A stretch of 64,000 bases of DNA from positions 91,145,007 to 91,209,006 of the forward strand of contig NC_079148.1 in the NCBI RefSeq assembly GCF_945859685.1. The letters are read 5' to 3'. Numbering within the stretch: position 1 is the stretch's first letter; every line of letters starts with the position of its first letter. This document shows, piece after piece, positions 58,940 through 64,000 of the stretch. The translations under genes were made by a program, and so were the position numbers. A model generated the notes under the pieces. It saw only the letters and a program-made list of their open reading frames with translations. It was not told the DNA's origin and searched no databases. Source of the stretch: Eupeodes corollae. Its lineage: Eukaryota > Arthropoda > Insecta > Diptera > Syrphidae.

Positions 58940-60067
58940 CATAAAAATAAAAATATGAGAATCAAAGTTAGGAATATAACATACAATTATTATCATTTTG
59001 CCTTCAATAATACTAAATTGTTATTTAATAGTCCAATTTTTGCTAATTTATTCTTTTAGGAAGACTTCCTATCCCTTTGGCATTTTTTAAAACTAATTTT
59101 CTCACAATTGTATACCTGCGCCAGTTTCATCTGCAAATGCTGATTCTGAATATTTAAAATTAGTTGCCACTTTAAAATGTATGAAATTTAAGTCCTTAAC
59201 ATTTGTTTCGCCAGTTTGAAACATTCTTTTATCATGATTGATATGTCTATGTTCCATTGATGAACGCTTAATTTTTCAATTTCGTTATTTTTTAGTGTCG
59301 TAATTTTTTTACAAAGACCTATTTTAGAGATGATTGAACAAACGGCTTTAAGGGTTATTGACAGAAGTCAAGAGAGAAAAAATAAATTTAGTCAAAGATA
59401 ATTTAAGAAATTTTTGCTACTATGATATGGTTTCACTTCACGATCACAAAAATAGATAGCAAAGCCTAAAAGGAATGAAAGCTTATACCTATTATTTATC
59501 TTTGCTTAATTATTTAGACTACGCTGCACAGTGGTTTCTCCCATTAGGCCAAAAATCTAAATTTCAAGGTTGAACGAACTAATTTTTTGAATGCAATAAA
59601 ATGTATCTACGATAACGGGACAATTATTTTGCAGTAAGGTTTCTTCTATAAAATTAGATGTTGGCAGTCAGTTTTATAAAAACCGTTAGTCTGAAAATGC
59701 TACATTGCGGTTTAGCCATTTTTCGTATGTTGTTCAAAGTAAATTTTGGAAAAAGGTGATGTGAATATTAAAATAATGTATATTAATAGCTTTTTAATAA
59801 TTCTCTTAAAAAAATATATGATGTTAATGTTTGGACCCCTATTGAAAATGGTGCATAATTTGAATTTTTTCATATTTCGTGTTTTTCTGAAGAGCCAAAA
59901 CATCAAATTCACATAAAATCCCACAATGATTCATATAGAATAATTTGGGGTTATTTTTCTGCTTTTAGAATATATACACTTTTTTTGAGCAAATTTGGGC
60001 AAGTCCTAAATTTCGACCCGAATTAAAACACTGTTTTCCACTTTTTTTTAGATTTTTAACCTATAGC

Positions 60068-60400
60068 ATGCGGCGAAGAAAGGAAGCAGTGATGCCAAAA
60101 TTAATGAAACAAGGACCATTTTTAAAGAAACTTATCAAATTAAAAGCTAAGAAAAAGGTTTATATGCTATGTATGTGTTTTTATCTAAAAATAGGATTTG
60201 GCTTGACTTCATCGAAGACTTTAGTTCTTCGGAGGAGGACTAAAAAACCCATTTTTAAAAAGCTCGTCTCGCACTAAGAGGAGACGAATCGCTAAAATCG
60301 TTAAAGTCGATGAAGACATTGTTTATGCTTTGAAACATTGCCAGTCTACAGACAATCTCAAAGTAAGACAACTTGATTCAGATGATGCAGGAACTTAGTA
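60068..60400 (+). pseudogene. Basic N-terminal piece of the Transib/RAG1-like transposase
   Basis: Starts MRRRKEAVMPKLMKQGPFLK and, after a frame break, SSSRTKRRRIAKIVK then ALKHCQSTDNLKVRQLDSDD. It is rich in Lys/Arg. Placement upstream of the recognisable C-terminal part in the same orientation suggests it is the transposase N-terminus, but the match is tentative. Confidence 0.4.
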
Positions 60401-60609
60401 AACCAAAAAACTGAGATTGATATTTTTCCAAGCTATGCAAAGGTCCTTTAAGCGAAACAAAAATGTTACCCAGAACTGGATACAATCAACATTTCCGATT
60501 CTTCAGCCGAGGTTATCCTTCAAGGTCCCTTAACCAAACTATCCAACGCATTGTAGAATCCCAACAGGACATTTTTGAAAATTCGGAGACTAATTTGGGT
60601 AATAATTAA

Positions 60610-61700
60610 AATATCCTACCAACCATCACGAAATTGTCAATTCTGTTGATTGGAGCCCCGTTGTATAGGACCTTGTTGGAATAATAATGCACATAAGAAG
60701 ACTCGGCTGCTCGAACACCCGAAACTTCTCCATCTGGGAATGGGCAACGTTAAACCACACAGGACAACCATAAACGATCTTTAGCCGTTTGAGGGCCATG
60801 CAGCAAATTACCTTCACTCTGTGGTCAAGCCGACTGCTAAAAAACAGCCGTTTCGTCAGAGCGGAGGCTCCTCTGGCCCTGGTCAAAGCAGCATTTATAG
60901 GTCTGTCGAAATATAAATACTGATCTAACCATATACATAAGGTACTTCACTACACTTTTGTTCGCCAATGGCTGCCCGTGAAGGTCAACGATGACCATCT
61001 TGCGCCAATTCTTGCACGTATCCCTCGTGGCCCCAGCCAACGGAGTCCGGAACAGAATTGTCTCCGACTTGTGGACATTTATTTTCAGTTTCCAGTCGTC
61101 GCAATATCGCTGAATCTTGTCGAAATCACGCTGCAAGAGAATTCTAATAACCTCAACCTTTCGGGCCGTTATGTACGCAATTAGATCATCGGCGTACGCA
61201 ATTGCCTTTGTAAGACTACCTATCAGATCGCTGGTGTAAACGCTGAAGAGAATCGGCGAATTCACCGCTCCCTGTTGAAGACCATTTTTAATTGAGAATG
61301 TTGTGTTAGAAGTTACATTGCCACTTTTGACAAAAAGCTTTTTACCGTTAAGAATATCATAAAGTATATACAAGAATGGCTTGCTTATGCCAAGCCTGCT
61401 CATTTTGAGGTAAAGAGTCTCTAACCATACGGTGTCAAAGGCCTTTTCCAAATCAAGCAGAACAGCACCTGTGCATTGTTGTTTTGATTTATTCCATTGG
61501 ATATCAGAAACGAGTTTAGACGCAGCATGAATTGTGTCATGACCCGCCTTGAACCCGAACTGTTTATCCGGAATTATTTTGTTGTCCGCAGCCCACTTAG
61601 TCAGAGCCCTATTAATGATCTTTTCGAAAATTTTGCTGATGCTCGGAAGAAGACTTATTGACCGAAGATTTGACGGGTTGGACTTCTTTTGTGTGTGTTT
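60610..61700 (-). mobile_element. LOA/I-like non-LTR RT fragment nested in the Transib-like element
   Basis: The minus strand is open from about 61690: NPSNLRSISLLPSISKIFEK, NKIIPDKQFGFKAGHDTIHA, GAVLLDLEKAFDTVW (motif A), NGLQQGAVNSPILFSVYTSD (motif B), AIAYADDLIAYI (motif C, intact), DWKLKINVHKSETILFRTP, then after a frameshift YGCPVWFNVAHSQMEKFRVF. The true reading begins well upstream of the Met at 61451. Confidence 0.87.
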
Positions 61701-61989
61701 GTGGTGAAAATGTCTCGTGTTTGTTACAACTGATAGAGCTTCAGTTGCAATTCTAACACTGTCTCTAGTGTTAATCTAATTACAGGAGGTAGAATAAAGG
61801 AGTGTGTCTTAATGTACAAACAAAAATTTCAGTGTGACTAAATAAACTCTTGATTTAGGTGATCATACTTGAAATGGGAATTTGATGGAAGCAGTGGACA
61901 GTCCAGTTTAATAATTTAGGGTTAGGTTAGGTTATAGTGGCTGTCCAAGATGGAAACGGACACACTTGGGCCAGTTTAATGGCCCATTC

Positions 61990-62505
61990 CTCTTCCTCGT
62001 CCATTCAGCTTCTGCAAAAGTCATTTGAGAATACGCCTAGTCTCGTGGCGTGCTTTCCTATTAGACAGTGTCCGGTTATGACACCTATTATCGAGCTTAT
62101 ATGCGTTCTGCTTAGAGAGAGCAAGCACCTTGAACGTTTTAAATTCAGTGTTGGCCAGATGTTTTTTGTGGCTTGACACGTGGTGATTTTGGTCCACCTG
62201 GTGCCTGCCCTCCTCGCAGCGTCTTGCATTAGTAGCAGTTTACAAGTAGCGATTGGTATGCCAGTACTTGCCAAACGTGGTAGGATGGGCTGTACTGTAC
62301 CTTTCCTGGCGAGTTCATCTGCCTTACAGTTACCTGGTATGTCTCTATGGCCCAGCACCCAGCAAAGGTGAATATTAAACTGTTGCGCCATCTCCAGTAG
62401 AGATGCTCGACAGTTATGGACTGTTATAGAGTTTGTAGAGACAGAGTCCAGAGATTTGATAGCGGCCTGGCTGTCGGAGAAAATACGGATATCAGATGTT
62501 CCAGT
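61990..62505 (-). mobile_element. LINE-type RNase H domain fragment
   Basis: The minus strand reads IRIFSDSQAAIKSLDSVSTN (catalytic Asp), LLEMAQQFNIHLCWVLGHRD, IPGNCKADELARKGT (final Asp region). This is the RNase H domain of I/LOA-like LINEs. It lies 5' of the RT fragment on the same strand, whereas RNase H should follow the RT, so it comes from another copy or a rearrangement. Confidence 0.82.
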
Positions 62506-63190
62506 TAATAACTTAACTGGAACAATAATTACAGTAACTGACCGCTCTTTAAATGTAAAACGCATCCTCAAATTGACAATGGTCGACGGTAAAGTATTCA
62601 ATGCCTTGTTACATACTTCTTCCCAACATGTTTGTTATATTTGCGGAGCAAAGCCCAGTAACATAAATGATATTCAAAGGCTCAAAGCTCTTTACAAAGA
62701 ACCATAAACGAAGAATTTCTAGATTTTAGCATATCTCCACTGCAAGTGTGGATAAGATTCTTTGAATTCTTCATTAATCTAGCGAACCGGAAATAGTGAA
62801 AAACCTCTTTTGAGCGCCAAGAAAAACGAATACAATCAGAATTTAAAACCATTGGATTAATAGTTGACAAGCCAAAACAAACGATAGCAATACTGCTCGT
62901 AGATTTTTTGCAAACCCTTCTTTATAGTCTAAGATAACTGGCGTTAAGTAATCTATACTTGAAAGATGTGCTGTAATTTTGAAAATCTGGCAGGTTGTTT
63001 TGCAAATAGTGCAGAATCCTTCCAAATATATAACCATTGCCAGCTTCGGTACACAAAAGTACTTATTCACAAAGAACAAATTGTGAAAAATGCCATATTG
63101 CCTATAGGATAATTTACTGCAGAGGCAGCAGAGGCGAAAAACAAAGACGTTAAATGTTGTCGATCGAACAATACTAGACAACTTCTAGGC
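62505..63190 (+). pseudogene. Transib/RAG1-like transposase C-terminal part
   Basis: Plus-strand pieces in order: VKRILKLTMVDGKVFNALLH, HVCYICGAKPSNIND (zinc-ligand Cys pair), FSISPLQVWIRFFEFFINLA, ERQEKRIQSEFKTIGLIVDK, TNDSNTARRFFANP, SKITGVK and SILERCAVILKIWQVVLQIV, then a late block TAEAAEAKNKD preceded by LPIG. The last block resembles the RAG1/Transib region that carries the catalytic Glu (E-x-x-N-K). Stops and frame changes show it is dead. The family is judged by eye together with the CACAGTG ends. Confidence 0.6.
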
Positions 63191-63457
63191 TGTTAACTAA
63201 CACAGACTACTTTTAACATCAGACCCTTTGCTTTCTAACGAAAGAAATAAAAAAAAAACATAAATCGAAATTGTCTCAAGATATCTTGAATTTATTGCTT
63301 TAATACTAAAAAAAAAATAAACAAAAAATACTATAAAATCATTAATAAAATTAAATAATATTTAAAATAAATCACAGGTTTTATTTTCTATCATTTTAAA
63401 TTAATGCTTGAGTTTTGACCGCCCTTCCCATACAAAAAACCACTGTGCACTGGCGAT

Positions 63458-63650
63458 ATGCAAGAGCTTCAGGTGAATAGAGAGTCAAGTTGTTTAAGGA
63501 TGAATAGCAAAAAGGCAAAAATTATGTACTCCGTCCAACAGAATATTATTCTACAGACAAGGCCTGTTGTCAAGACCGAACATTTCCAATGCCTTGGGAG
63601 TGCTGTCTCAAAAACTGATGTTACGGATCTGTACATTAAGGGTAGATAAA
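63458..63650 (+). pseudogene. RTE/R4-like RT thumb fragment
   Basis: The plus strand reads RMNSKKAKIMYSVQQN, then VKTEHFQCLGSAVSKTDVTD and LYIKGR. This is the E/N-x-x-KTK-x-M...F-x-YLGS...I-x-x-RI segment following motif C in RTE-like LINEs. Nothing upstream supplies motif C. Confidence 0.5.
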
Positions 63651-64000
63651 GTTAATCGCAAAAAAAAATCCAATGAAACGCGATGAATTGTCCAACAAAT
63701 GAGATCTGCTGTGAAAACCAATTCGAAGAACTTAATTTAAATCTCAAATAATTTTCAAACATAAATGCCATTCCGGTGAAAGTCCTATTTTTATTGGTAC
63801 GCACAATTGTTCAGACACTGTTTTCCTTAACTAGTCAAAATGAGATTATATACTAGCTCCCTAGCAATTGCGGTCTTAGAAAACAAATTGGAAAACATAA
63901 CCAATAATCAAAGAATTGGAACTCATTCATTTTGATACAATCACGACAAGAAAACTTTATCCAATTTACTCTATTCATAAGAATTTAAAGAGCAACAAGG

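Larger units (their letters stand above)
59527..63447 (+). mobile_element. Transib/RAG1-like transposon, decayed, with CACAGTG ends
   Basis: Ends are CACAGTG (59527-59533) and the inverse CACTGTG (63441-63447). The flanks CGCTG and CACTG could be a 5-bp target duplication with one mismatch. From the right end inward, TTGTATGGGA and GGCGG/CAAAACTC match the left end of the 36840 element. The plus strand carries pieces of a transposase at both ends, separated by a nested LINE region (60610-62505). Coding parts are listed separately. Confidence 0.62.

Overview
The window is eukaryotic, AT-rich and intron-containing, and best fits a higher dipteran (fly) with a genome swollen by transposable elements. 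The main evidence is a five-exon T-box gene whose DNA-binding domain reads like the insect Dorsocross family. Only two host genes could be recognised. No rRNA, true tRNA gene, CRISPR array or bacterial-type operon is visible.

Layout. 1-11.5 kb is a graveyard of reverse transcriptase (non-LTR) fragments, one interrupted by a tRNA-derived SINE, with two Tc1/mariner relics and a Helitron whose 3' hairpin and CTAG end are still visible. 14.5-23 kb is the Dorsocross-like gene (plus strand, start 15387, stop 22806, 458 codons in five phase-consistent exons). 24.4-28.8 kb holds a Tc1-like element split by a 750-bp TTAA element, then a minus-strand non-LTR element split by a second SINE. 31.2-35.2 kb is a tandem array of a 1.7-kb chimeric unit.

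36.5-40.9 kb is a nest. A mariner-like relic appears split by an element ending in CACAGTG with RAG/Transib-like spacing (23 bp at one end, 12 bp at the other). That element is itself split by an apparently intact PIF/Harbinger transposon (38071-40429, TAA target duplication). The Harbinger element carries a DDE transposase and a MADF-BESS protein on opposite strands, and each gene has an exon inside the other's intron.

43.5-52 kb contains Harbinger and gypsy relics and a degraded P-superfamily element with roughly 135-bp inverted ends. 53.2-54.3 kb holds the last two exons of an Ankmy2-like gene (minus strand; its 5' part was not found). 55-64 kb is more transposon sequence: LINE fragments, a third SINE, a long-TIR Tc1-like element, and a decayed Transib/RAG1-like transposase element with CACAGTG ends.

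The host genes show no functional link to one another. The strongest organised system is the Harbinger element: the two start codons sit exactly 12 nt inside the same near-palindromic TCGCTGAGCGA site at opposite ends, and the two genes interlock on opposite strands. The second is the RSS-like asymmetry of the two CACAGTG-ended elements. All family assignments come from reading translations by eye; no database search was run.
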